64,000 nucleotides of DNA from DATIJP01 sp964569185 (lineage in GTDB: Bacteria; Chlamydiota; Chlamydiia; Chlamydiales; Rhabdochlamydiaceae): NCBI GenBank assembly GCA_964569185.1, contig CAZMTP010000002.1:1-64000 (forward strand), in the 5' to 3' direction. The position numbers and the translations under genes are program-made. The notes under the pieces were generated by a model. That model saw only the letters and a list, made by a program, of their open reading frames with translations. It searched no databases and was not told the DNA's origin. Shown in pieces: positions 23,430 through 31,482 of this stretch (within the stretch, counting starts at the first letter, position 1; each line of letters starts with the position of its first letter).

Positions 23430-24721
23430 TAAGGAGACGAATAGGGGTTAAACTCCAGACGGCGGAATTTTAGCTTCTGATTTACCTTGGATAACTTTTG
23501 TAGTGTCTCTTCAGGTACAGTGTTATCGATAATCAAGAGTTGTAAGTCTGGTAGTAGATTCACAGCAAGATAGTCTTCGGGTCGTAAATTGAGACAGAAG
23601 GAAATATCCAGTTCGGTTAAAGACCAAGGAATGGCTTCGAGAATAAGATTTTCAAGCCCAGAGCGATCAATATTAGTATTTGAAAGATGCAATTTTTTGA
23701 GACAGGGAAACTTATTAGGATAGGTTGCAAAAGATTCTTTTGGGATTTTTTTGCAATGACTAAGCGATAGAACTTTCAAATTTTCCGTCACAAGAGCTTC
23801 TAATCCTGCCTGCCCGATATTAGTATTTGCAAGATACACTTCTTCAAGAGAGGCGAACTTTCCAAGATGATCTGCAAAAGATTCTTCTGAAATTTTTTCA
23901 CAGCTACTAGCAGATAGAATTTTCAAATTTGTCTGCGCACAAAGAGCCATTAGACAAAGGCCATCGAACTTGGTGTTTTCACCATAAAACTCTACTATGT
24001 CAAAATAAGTACATAAATTTCTGGCAAGACAATTGCTGGAAATGGGTGTATGGCTAACATCTAAAATACGTATTCTCCAAGTCACATTGTCCAAAATTCC
24101 ATCTGTTATGCTAGTATTTCCTCGCAGATCAAGTTGTGTTAAACTGGATAATGCTGTAAAGGTTTGGGCCTGTACTTTTGTTATACTTCCAACTGCCTTT
24201 AAGCTAACTAACTGGGGAAAAGATTTTAAATACCTAGTATCTCTTGAGCTAAGTGGACAATAAGAAATATCGAGGCATGTAATAGTTTTATTTTTTGACA
24301 AATCCTTGAGCATCTTTCCGGTTATCTTTGCATGAGTAGCGATAAGTGTCTGTAACTTAGATAATGAAGGGATTGTTTTTTCTAGAGATTCAGAGGAAAT
24401 GCTGTAACATTTACTTATGTTAAGTGCTGTGATCGATTGATGTTGCAGACAGTCGATCGTTGTCAACTGTTTGGAACCTGCAATATCTACTGTTTGAACA
24501 TTAGGATATTGTTTAATAATAGGAAGCGTGCGATCTAAAACCCGTCCAATAAACCAAAACGAATCATCAGTTGATGATATGCTGCTGAAAATGGGGCTTT
24601 GTACTTTTTGCCGTTTGGAAGTTTGCTCTTTAACATCGTCACTTGGAGATCCTTTTCTGCTAGATAAATCATTCAATAAAGGAGATCTCGAAGAAGATCT
24701 GATGGGTGCGGTACCTGACAT
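23429..24721 (-). CDS. leucine-rich-repeat protein, third copy
   Basis: This encodes about 430 residues. The ATG at 24721 is chosen because GGGAGG lies seven bases upstream; a longer frame begins five codons earlier over that ribosome-binding site. The N-terminus is a Ser/Arg/Lys-rich, probably disordered segment with a KRQK basic patch. From about 60 on come AMN1-type LRRs, with the same opening as copy two (VDIAGSKQLTTIDCL against LSIAGSTQLTTIFCL). Repeats such as LSLSHCKKIPKESFATYP and LHLSNTNIDRSGLENL continue to a variant C-terminal cap. The stop codon coincides with the end of the 176 bp repeat element. It is divergent from the second GT-like gene. It probably acts in the host cell like its paralogues; the target is unknown. 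Confidence 0.75.
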   Translation of the reverse strand: MSGTAPIRSSSRSPLLNDLSSRKGSPSDDVKEQTSKRQKVQSPIFSSISSTDDSFWFIGRVLDRTLPIIKQYPNVQTVDIAGSKQLTTIDCLQHQSITALNISKCYSISSESLEKTIPSLSKLQTLIATHAKITGKMLKDLSKNKTITCLDISYCPLSSRDTRYLKSFPQLVSLKAVGSITKVQAQTFTALSSLTQLDLRGNTSITDGILDNVTWRIRILDVSHTPISSNCLARNLCTYFDIVEFYGENTKFDGLCLMALCAQTNLKILSASSCEKISEESFADHLGKFASLEEVYLANTNIGQAGLEALVTENLKVLSLSHCKKIPKESFATYPNKFPCLKKLHLSNTNIDRSGLENLILEAIPWSLTELDISFCLNLRPEDYLAVNLLPDLQLLIIDNTVPEETLQKLSKVNQKLKFRRLEFNPYSSP

Positions 24722-24809
24722 ATAAACACCTCCCATTGTTAATTTTGAACATTTATTATCAATAGGAATAGCTTAAAAAAGCAAGCAATCTTATTGTGAA
24801 TAAATAACT

Positions 24810-25676
24810 ATGACTAAGATCGCAACGCTGATTAATTTCTCAACAAACGAAGCCGCTTTTTTGGAACCGTGCATTGAAGGAGTGGCGCCATTTTCTGATC
24901 AAATCATCATTTCTGTATGCGACCATTTTTTTGATGGGGTCCCAGAAAATCAAGCGCTATTGCAGCAGATTTATGCGCACTTTCCTCAGCAGCAATTCAT
25001 CCAATTTGAATTCCACAAAGAGCGCAATTTTTATGGAGCCCACTCGGCCCATTTTTGGCATAACTTGGGCAGACTGATGGGATTTTACCATGTCCGCCCT
25101 GAGATTGAATATCTGCTTTTTCTGGATGTGGATGAGATTGTGGAAGAAAAAAAATTTCAAACCTGGCTGCAGGAATTTCCTGTCCAAGAATATCTGGCGC
25201 TGCGGCTTGCCTGTTACTGGTATTTCCGTGAGGAAAAATTCCAGGCTAAATATTGGGAAGACACTCCTCTTTTAGTGAAGAAAGAGGCCTTAAATCACGA
25301 TATTTTAATGAATGGGCTGGAGCGCCCGGGAAGTTATTCTCAAATTTATGGGAAGAAAGAGCGGCACATTAAAGACAAAGATGGATTGCCTATGATCCAT
25401 CACTACAGCTGGGTGCGTACCAGAGAAGAAATGCTACGTAAAGTAGTCAGTTGGGGCCATCGCGAAGAAAGAGATTGGGTTTCTCTTGTGGAAAAAGAGT
25501 TCTCTGGTCCTTTCAGTGGAAAAGATTTTGTCCATGGTTATGAATTTGTCGAGGTCAAGCCCTATGTCAAATTAAAAAAGAAAGCCTTCCCAGAAATAAA
25601 AGGGAACAATAGCAACGTCCGCTTTCTCTCTACACGTGAAATGAATAAGATCGATTTAGCGCTCAAATTTTTCTGA
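24810..25676 (+). CDS. GT-A-type glycosyltransferase-like protein, copy 2
   Basis: The 288-residue paralogue of the protein at 20905 has the same ordered marks: KIATLINFSTNEAAFL first strand, CDHFFDG near 36-42, WHNLGRLMGFY, the DxD-type LLFLDVDEIVE near 104-114, ACYWYFREEKFQA, and MIHHYSWVRTREEM near 196-209. It lacks a signal peptide and membrane segments. Like copy one it is divergently placed from an LRR gene, so the pair LRR(-)/GT(+) occurs twice. The sugar donor, acceptor and compartment are unknown; modification of an LPS-like glycan or of a host protein are both possible. No strong ribosome-binding site is visible before the ATG. Confidence 0.72.
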   Translation: MTKIATLINFSTNEAAFLEPCIEGVAPFSDQIIISVCDHFFDGVPENQALLQQIYAHFPQQQFIQFEFHKERNFYGAHSAHFWHNLGRLMGFYHVRPEIEYLLFLDVDEIVEEKKFQTWLQEFPVQEYLALRLACYWYFREEKFQAKYWEDTPLLVKKEALNHDILMNGLERPGSYSQIYGKKERHIKDKDGLPMIHHYSWVRTREEMLRKVVSWGHREERDWVSLVEKEFSGPFSGKDFVHGYEFVEVKPYVKLKKKAFPEIKGNNSNVRFLSTREMNKIDLALKFF

Positions 25677-25755
25677 AAAAAAATGATTGAGTTTTTAAGT
25701 AAAAACTAGGATCATACTTTTTAGTATTCAAAGTTGAATTTTAACGGTACGGTTC

Positions 25756-27009
25756 GTGTTTAGAAACAAAGTTGTCGTTGGTGTCCTTGCTGTTTTCTAT
25801 CTGTGTTTTTTAAATCCGCTATCAGGGGATTACGCATATGTTGCTAATTCAACCAGTAATAATGTTAGTGTTATTGACACTACGACGAATATGGTTATTG
25901 CTACCATTACAACAGGCGCATTCCCTCAGGGGGTAGCCGTCACACCTAATGGACGTTCTGTTTACATTACAAATGGGGTATCGAGTAATGTAACCGTTGT
26001 TTCTGTTAACAACACAACGTTTACTGTTACTGCTACCATACCAGTAGGCACCATTCCCTCATTCGATTCAGTTTCCCCTAATGGAAATTTTGCCTATGTG
26101 CCTAATTTTACTAGTGACAATGTTAGCGTGATTAATGTGGCCACTAATACCGTTGTAGCGACTGTTGCTGTGGGGGATTGTAAGCAAACCTCAGTGACCC
26201 CAAACAGTGCTTTTACTTATGTAGTTAATGAAGGTGGTACCGTTAGTGTAATCAATACAGCAACCAATACTGTTGTGGCAACTATTACGATTGGAACAGG
26301 CAGTGATGGAATTGCAGTCAACCCCGCGGGCACTGAAGCGTATGCCACTAATTCTGGATCTAACAATGTGAGCGTTATTACTATTCCAGGGAATACAGTT
26401 GTAGCTACAATCGCAGGATTTAGTACACCTATCGGTGTCGCTTTTACGCCGAATGGGTCTTTTGCTTATGTCGTCAATTCCGGCAATAATACTGTTAATG
26501 TAGTCAATACATCCACGCGAATGATTGTTGCGACGGTGAATGTGGGCCTAAGTCCTCAAGAAGTGGCTATTACGCGAGATGGAGCATTTGCCTACGTGAC
26601 AAATAAAAACACGGGTAATGTGAGTGTGATCAATACCGGCACAAATATGGTGGTCGTTACTGTAGGGGTTGGTGGCCAGCCTTTGGGGATTGCAATAGGG
26701 ATTGTGCCGCAAGGCGTTGCGTCCACAGTGCTGCCTTCGGGTAGTCAAATCAGCAACCGATTTTTGACTCAATCAGATTTAGTTAATATTATTAATTGGG
26801 ATGCGCCATCACATTTTACGACCGTTGAATATAAAATTTTCCGTGATGCAGCTTTGACCGATTTAGCTGCCACTGTCCCTGCCTCTGAACTAACATTTGA
26901 AGATCACAATCGAGTGAAGAAGCAGTTATATCAATATTTTATTGTTGCAGTTGATAATACTGGAGCTACTTTAAGTATTGGAAGTGTGACAGTATTCCCC
27001 ATTATGTAA
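25756..27009 (+). CDS. secreted YVTN-family beta-propeller protein
   Basis: This encodes 417 residues from a GTG start that gives a signal peptide (MFRNKVVVGVLAVFYLCFL, cleavage near SGDY). The body (about 25-315) consists of about seven repeats of 40-42 residues with the consensus A-Y-V-x-N-x-x-S-N-N-V-S-V-I-N-T, then V-V-A-T-I, then G-V-A-x-T-P-N-G. This is the classic YVTN seven-bladed propeller found in surface-layer and surface proteins. The last ~95 residues form a separate, fibronectin-like domain. The product is likely exported and may mediate surface contacts. Asn- and Thr-rich composition differs from the neighbouring housekeeping genes. It sits at the edge of the LRR/GT island, eleven bases before tatD. 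Confidence 0.85.
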   Translation: MFRNKVVVGVLAVFYLCFLNPLSGDYAYVANSTSNNVSVIDTTTNMVIATITTGAFPQGVAVTPNGRSVYITNGVSSNVTVVSVNNTTFTVTATIPVGTIPSFDSVSPNGNFAYVPNFTSDNVSVINVATNTVVATVAVGDCKQTSVTPNSAFTYVVNEGGTVSVINTATNTVVATITIGTGSDGIAVNPAGTEAYATNSGSNNVSVITIPGNTVVATIAGFSTPIGVAFTPNGSFAYVVNSGNNTVNVVNTSTRMIVATVNVGLSPQEVAITRDGAFAYVTNKNTGNVSVINTGTNMVVVTVGVGGQPLGIAIGIVPQGVASTVLPSGSQISNRFLTQSDLVNIINWDAPSHFTTVEYKIFRDAALTDLAATVPASELTFEDHNRVKKQLYQYFIVAVDNTGATLSIGSVTVFPIM

Positions 27010-27019
27010 TGATCGAATC

Positions 27020-27790
27020 ATGAAAGGGCCTTCCTATGTAGACACTCATGCACACCTGACTGCTCAAGAGGGCTCTTTAGAGCTGGATAAGATAGTGACC
27101 CGTGCAAAAGCAGTGGGAGTGCAGAAAATTGTTAATATCTGTACAGATGAAATCTCCCTTAAAGAAGGCTTAAAAATAGGAAAGCAGTTCCCCTGGATTT
27201 ACAATACTGCAGCGACAACGCCTCATGATGTGGAAAAAGAAGGGGAATCGTTTTTTCCGCATGTAAAAGAAGCAGCAGAAAAAAAAGAGCTTGTTGCCAT
27301 TGGAGAAACAGGACTAGATTATCACTATCAGCATTCTCCTAAAGCGCTCCAGCAAAAATTTTTAAGCCGCTATTTTGAATTGGCACTACAAGTGAAACTG
27401 CCACTTATTTTTCATTGTAGAGATGCATTTTCTGATCTTTTTTCAATGGCGGACGAAGGATATCAAGGAGCTGCGGTGTTGCACTGTTTTACGGGAACCC
27501 TTCCAGAAGCGCGCGCTGTATTGGACCGCGGCTGGTATATTTCTTTTAGCGGCATTATCACATTTAAAAAGTCAGAAGCATTGCAACAGATTGTGAAATT
27601 TGCGCCACTGGATCGTATTTTTATTGAAACGGATGCCCCTTATCTTGCTCCACAAAGTAAAAGAGGTAAGCCCAATGAGCCAGCTTACATTGTCGAGGTT
27701 TATGAAATGGTGGCAGCTTTAAAGCAGATAGACTTGCAGACAGTGGCCAAACAGGTGTTAAAAAATGCTAGTGCATTTTTCCATTTTTAG
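27020..27790 (+). CDS. tatD: TatD-family metal-dependent deoxyribonuclease
   Basis: The 256-residue TIM-barrel hydrolase has the metal ligands of the TatD family: DTHAHL near residues 8-13, AIGETGLDYHY near 97-107, FHCRDAF near 134-140, LHCFTGT near 160-166 and ETDAPYLAP near 209-217. These enzymes are Mg-dependent 3'-5' exonucleases. The gene lies just ahead of sdhCAB, the order known from Chlamydia (CT594 to CT591), which supports orthology. It starts shortly after the YVTN gene and ends 20 bases before sdhC. No unusual residues were noticed. Confidence 0.93.
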   Translation: MKGPSYVDTHAHLTAQEGSLELDKIVTRAKAVGVQKIVNICTDEISLKEGLKIGKQFPWIYNTAATTPHDVEKEGESFFPHVKEAAEKKELVAIGETGLDYHYQHSPKALQQKFLSRYFELALQVKLPLIFHCRDAFSDLFSMADEGYQGAAVLHCFTGTLPEARAVLDRGWYISFSGIITFKKSEALQQIVKFAPLDRIFIETDAPYLAPQSKRGKPNEPAYIVEVYEMVAALKQIDLQTVAKQVLKNASAFFHF

Positions 27791-27810
27791 GGTAACGTTG
27801 AGTTTCTATT

Positions 27811-28806
27811 ATGTCGACCGCCACTAGTTTGCCCTCTGCCTTTGTTTGGAGACGGCTCCACTCTTTGATGGGGCTCTGGCTGGTTCTTTTTTTAATAGAG
27901 CATCTTCTTGTTAACTCGCAGGCAGCGCTTCTTTTAGGTGATAGCGGTAAGGGATTTGTGGAAATGGTCAATGGCATCCATAATCTTCCCTACCTACAGG
28001 TGATTGAGATCACTCTTCTCGGTGTCCCCATATTAATTCATTCTCTTTGGGGAATTAAATATCTGCTGACAGGAAAATTTAATTCTTCAAAAACAGATGG
28101 CAGTGCCCCTTCTCTCAATTATGGGCGCAACCATGCCTATACCTGGCAGCGCATCACCTCTTGGATACTACTGGTGCTTTTAACATTTCACATTGTGAAG
28201 TTCCGCTTTGTGGATTATCCCGATTCAGTTTCTATGGGGACAAAAAATAGCTATTTTGCCCCTGTTTCTGTAGATAATGGGCTTTATACGGTGGCGGAGC
28301 GTATTGGAGCGAAGATTTACTCTGTGGATGAAATTGAAAAAATGCGTTTGGACGTGGAGGCACGTGCTGAAGAATCACAGCTACTCGAAGTGGCAGAAGG
28401 GTTAAAAGAAACAGCTGTAGATCATTATGATGAGCAAAAGAAAATTGTGCTCGATTCTGCTCAAAGTTTAGAAGAACAACTGCGCTTTTCTAGAGCCCTT
28501 GCGCATAAAGGGTTAAAATCGGACGAGGTGATGGCGGTCGCCGATAATTTTGCCACTATTTCCTTGCTCCTTGTGCGCGATACGTTTAAATATCCGGTTT
28601 ACATTGCCATCTACACGGTGTTTGTTTTAGCGACCTGCTTCCATGCTTTCAATGGTTTTTGGACTTTTTTAATTACATGGGGTTGGATTCTAAAAATGTC
28701 TTCTCAAAGAACAATGGTAAAAGTGTCTTGGGGAATCATGCTCATCATCGCCTTTTTAGGACTGATTGCAGTCTGGGGCACTTATTGGCTTAATTTGAAA
28801 TATTGA
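27811..28806 (+). CDS. sdhC: succinate dehydrogenase membrane cytochrome b subunit
   Basis: The 331-residue protein is the b558-type membrane anchor of succinate:quinone oxidoreductase. About five hydrophobic helices are visible: near 22-42, 66-86, 112-132, 262-285 and 300-322. Histidines in or next to the helices (including those in IEHLL and HALH-like contexts) are candidate haem ligands. Unlike the usual ~220-residue form, a soluble Glu/Lys-rich, coiled-coil-like stretch of about 100 residues (about 155-255) is inserted between helices three and four. It is followed almost directly by sdhA. It feeds electrons from succinate to the quinone pool in the inner membrane. Confidence 0.88.
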   Translation: MSTATSLPSAFVWRRLHSLMGLWLVLFLIEHLLVNSQAALLLGDSGKGFVEMVNGIHNLPYLQVIEITLLGVPILIHSLWGIKYLLTGKFNSSKTDGSAPSLNYGRNHAYTWQRITSWILLVLLTFHIVKFRFVDYPDSVSMGTKNSYFAPVSVDNGLYTVAERIGAKIYSVDEIEKMRLDVEARAEESQLLEVAEGLKETAVDHYDEQKKIVLDSAQSLEEQLRFSRALAHKGLKSDEVMAVADNFATISLLLVRDTFKYPVYIAIYTVFVLATCFHAFNGFWTFLITWGWILKMSSQRTMVKVSWGIMLIIAFLGLIAVWGTYWLNLKY

Positions 28807-28813
28807 AGTGATC

Positions 28814-30706
28814 ATGGCGAAAAAAGAAAAAAAAGAGGTGATCGTTGTCGGTGGAGGACTCGCCGGACTTTCAGCCGCAATGAAATTAGCAGAGAAAGGC
28901 TGTCATGTGAAGCTGATCTCAGTCACTAAGGTCAAACGGTCCCATTCTGTCTGTGCGCAAGGGGGTATTAACGCGGCCCTTAATTTAAAAGCAGAGGACG
29001 ATTCCCCTATTATTCATGCCTATGACACGATCAAAGGGGGTGATTTTTTAGCCGATCAGCCTCCCATACTCGAAATGTGTCTAGCTGCTCCAGGTATTAT
29101 ACGTATGATGGACCGCTTTGGCTGTCCTTTTAATCGCACGCTAGAAGGAAACATAGATGTGCGCCGCTTTGGTGGGACTCTTTATTACCGCACTGCATTT
29201 TGTGGCGCCTCGACAGGGCAGCAGCTTCTCTATGCACTGGATGAGCAGGTGCGCCGCTATGAAGTTAAAGGTCGCGTAGAAAAATTTGAAAATCATGAGT
29301 TCATGCGCCTGGTGATCGATTCCGAAGGGAGAGCGCGCGGGATTGTGGTCATGGACCTGATCAACATGAAATTGGAAATTTTCAAAGCCGATTGCGTGGT
29401 ATTTGGTACGGGCGGGCCAGGGATGATTTTTAAATATTCAACCAACTCCACATTCTGTACAGGAGCTGCCAATGGACGGCTCTATATGCAAGGAATGAAA
29501 TATGCCAATGGAGAATTTATTCAGGTCCATCCGACAGCGATTCCTGGAGATGATAAATTACGACTGATTTCTGAATCGGTGCGCGGAGAGGGTGGCAGAA
29601 TTTGGGTTTATGGAAATGCATCTAAGACTATCAAAACACCAGAAGGGAAAACTGTTCCTTGCGGTAAAACAGGCGAACCTTGGTATTTCTTAGAGGAGCT
29701 CTATCCCATCTATGGCAATCTGGTCCCTAGAGATATTGGCTCGCGGCTAGTGTTAGAAATATGTGAAATGGGATTAGGAATCGATGGAAAAAATCAGGTC
29801 TATCTAGATGTGACAGAACTTCCCAAGGAAAAATTACATAAGTTGGAGTCTGTTTTAGACATTTATCGCAAATTTACTGGAGAAGATCCGCGCAAAGTGC
29901 CGATGAAAATTTTTCCAGCAGTCCACTATTCTATGGGAGGTGCTTGGGTCGATTGGCCTGCTGCCAATGACAAAGACCGAATGGCGCGCTATCGTCAGAT
30001 GACTAATATCCCGGGCTGTTTCAATGTGGGCGAGTCTGAATTTCAATTTCATGGGGCCAATCGACTTGGGGCAAATGCTCTACTTGCCTGTATTTATGCT
30101 GGGCTAGTAGCGGGAGTGGAAGTGCCCCGTTATCTCTCTAATCTTGAAAAAACTTATGAGGAGTTTCCCAGTCAGATATTCACTGAAGCGCTCGCTAAAG
30201 AAGAAGAGCTCAAACAAGATCTGCTCGCCCGCAATGGCAAAGAAAATATCCATGCATTGCATGATGAAATGGCCGATTGGATGATCCGCAATGTGACAGT
30301 CAAACGCAACAATGCAGATTTAAAAAAGACGCTAGACAAACTCAAAGAGCTGAGAGAACGGTACCAGAAGATCTCTTTAGACGATCGAGGCACTCTTCTA
30401 AACCAGACCTATGCATTTGCCAATCAATTTGGTCCAATGCTGGAGCTGGCGCTTGTAATGACAAAAGGGGCTTTGTTACGTGATGAGTTTAGAGGGGCTC
30501 ATTTTAAACCAGAATTTCCTAAGCGTGATGATGAACATTGGCTAAAGACCACTATTGCCACCTATGGTCCAGAAGAGCCGGTCATCAGTTATGTCCCCGT
30601 GGATACACGCCATTTAAAACCGGTGCCGCGCGATTATGTTCATGTAAAAAAAGAAAAACCGACTTTGGAAAATATTCCTGCGAATATTGTGTTACCTTTA
30701 TACTGA
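28814..30706 (+). CDS. sdhA: succinate dehydrogenase flavoprotein subunit
   Basis: This encodes 630 residues from the ATG at 28814 (a GTG opens two codons earlier). The FAD-binding fold begins VIVVGGGLAGLSAAMKLAEKG near 9-29. The flavinylation-region pattern SHSVCAQGGINAAL follows, as do the active-site HPTAIPG near 240, RGEGGRIWV and the capping-domain AVHYSMGGAWVD. The C-terminal SRGAHFK-like stretch appears as DEFRGAHFKPEFP. It oxidises succinate to fumarate with covalent FAD. The long B-type layout matches the cytochrome b558 anchor upstream and the chlamydial sdhCAB order. SdhB begins five bases after the stop. Confidence 0.95.
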   Translation: MAKKEKKEVIVVGGGLAGLSAAMKLAEKGCHVKLISVTKVKRSHSVCAQGGINAALNLKAEDDSPIIHAYDTIKGGDFLADQPPILEMCLAAPGIIRMMDRFGCPFNRTLEGNIDVRRFGGTLYYRTAFCGASTGQQLLYALDEQVRRYEVKGRVEKFENHEFMRLVIDSEGRARGIVVMDLINMKLEIFKADCVVFGTGGPGMIFKYSTNSTFCTGAANGRLYMQGMKYANGEFIQVHPTAIPGDDKLRLISESVRGEGGRIWVYGNASKTIKTPEGKTVPCGKTGEPWYFLEELYPIYGNLVPRDIGSRLVLEICEMGLGIDGKNQVYLDVTELPKEKLHKLESVLDIYRKFTGEDPRKVPMKIFPAVHYSMGGAWVDWPAANDKDRMARYRQMTNIPGCFNVGESEFQFHGANRLGANALLACIYAGLVAGVEVPRYLSNLEKTYEEFPSQIFTEALAKEEELKQDLLARNGKENIHALHDEMADWMIRNVTVKRNNADLKKTLDKLKELRERYQKISLDDRGTLLNQTYAFANQFGPMLELALVMTKGALLRDEFRGAHFKPEFPKRDDEHWLKTTIATYGPEEPVISYVPVDTRHLKPVPRDYVHVKKEKPTLENIPANIVLPLY

Positions 30707-30711
30707 AAAAT

Positions 30712-31482
30712 ATGGGTAAAAGTTTTACGCTTCGAGTGTTTCGTGGAACTCCAGGAAAGCAGTATTGGGAAGAGTTTGAGCTTTCCATCCGCCCTTTTAT
30801 GAATGTCACTTCAGCATTAATGGAGATTCAGAAAAATCCAATTAACAAAAAAAAGAAAAAGGTGACTCCGATCGCGTGGGAGCAGGGCTGTTTGGAAGAG
30901 GTATGTGGTTCCTGTTCGATTCTTGTGAATGGCCGCCCGATGCAAGCCTGTACTGTGTTGATTGAGCAGACACTCAAAGCGCTTGGTAGTGATACGCTAA
31001 TTATTGCACCTTTTACTAAATATCCACTGATTCGAGATCTTGTTGTAGACCGTACAGAGATGTTTGATGCATTAAAAAAGGTGCATGCATGGATCGATGC
31101 AGATGATGCCCTAGATCGTGGATTTGGACCAAAAATTAGTCCCGATGTGGCAGAGGCTCGCTATGTACTTTCAACCTGCATGACCTGTGGCTGCTGTATG
31201 GAAGCTTGTCCCCAAATCAACCCCCGCTCCAAATTTATTGGCCCTGCACCCATTTCCCAAGTGCGCCTATTTAATTCTCATCCAGTAGGAAAATTGGCAG
31301 AATCTGAAAGGTTGCAGCCGCTGATGGAAGAAGGCGGTGTGACCGATTGCGGAAATGCACAAAACTGTGCGGCAGTCTGTCCTAAAAATATTCCTCTTAC
31401 AGAATCGATCGCCCTAATGGGTCGAAAAGTGGTCAAAGAAGGACTAAAAACGCTCTTTAGTCTTCCCGATGCTGAAATCTAA
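30712..31482 (+). CDS. sdhB: succinate dehydrogenase iron-sulfur subunit
   Basis: This encodes 256 residues. The frame is open from 30538, but the ATG at 30712, five bases after sdhA, gives the normal N-terminus. A [2Fe-2S] ferredoxin domain carries CLEEVCGSCSILVNGRPMQAC near residues 62-82. The bacterial-ferredoxin half has CMTCGCCMEACPQ near 158-170 and CAAVCPKNIP near 220-229 for the [4Fe-4S] and [3Fe-4S] clusters. It passes electrons from SdhA to the haem/quinone site. The last 39 bases overlap, in antisense, the 3' end of the AlbA_2 regulator gene. Confidence 0.95.
   Translation: MGKSFTLRVFRGTPGKQYWEEFELSIRPFMNVTSALMEIQKNPINKKKKKVTPIAWEQGCLEEVCGSCSILVNGRPMQACTVLIEQTLKALGSDTLIIAPFTKYPLIRDLVVDRTEMFDALKKVHAWIDADDALDRGFGPKISPDVAEARYVLSTCMTCGCCMEACPQINPRSKFIGPAPISQVRLFNSHPVGKLAESERLQPLMEEGGVTDCGNAQNCAAVCPKNIPLTESIALMGRKVVKEGLKTLFSLPDAEI

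Noticed and set aside
25850..26680. Periodic repeats suggestive of an array
   Set aside because: They are degenerate coding repeats of YVTN propeller blades about 40 codons long, not CRISPR or direct DNA repeats.
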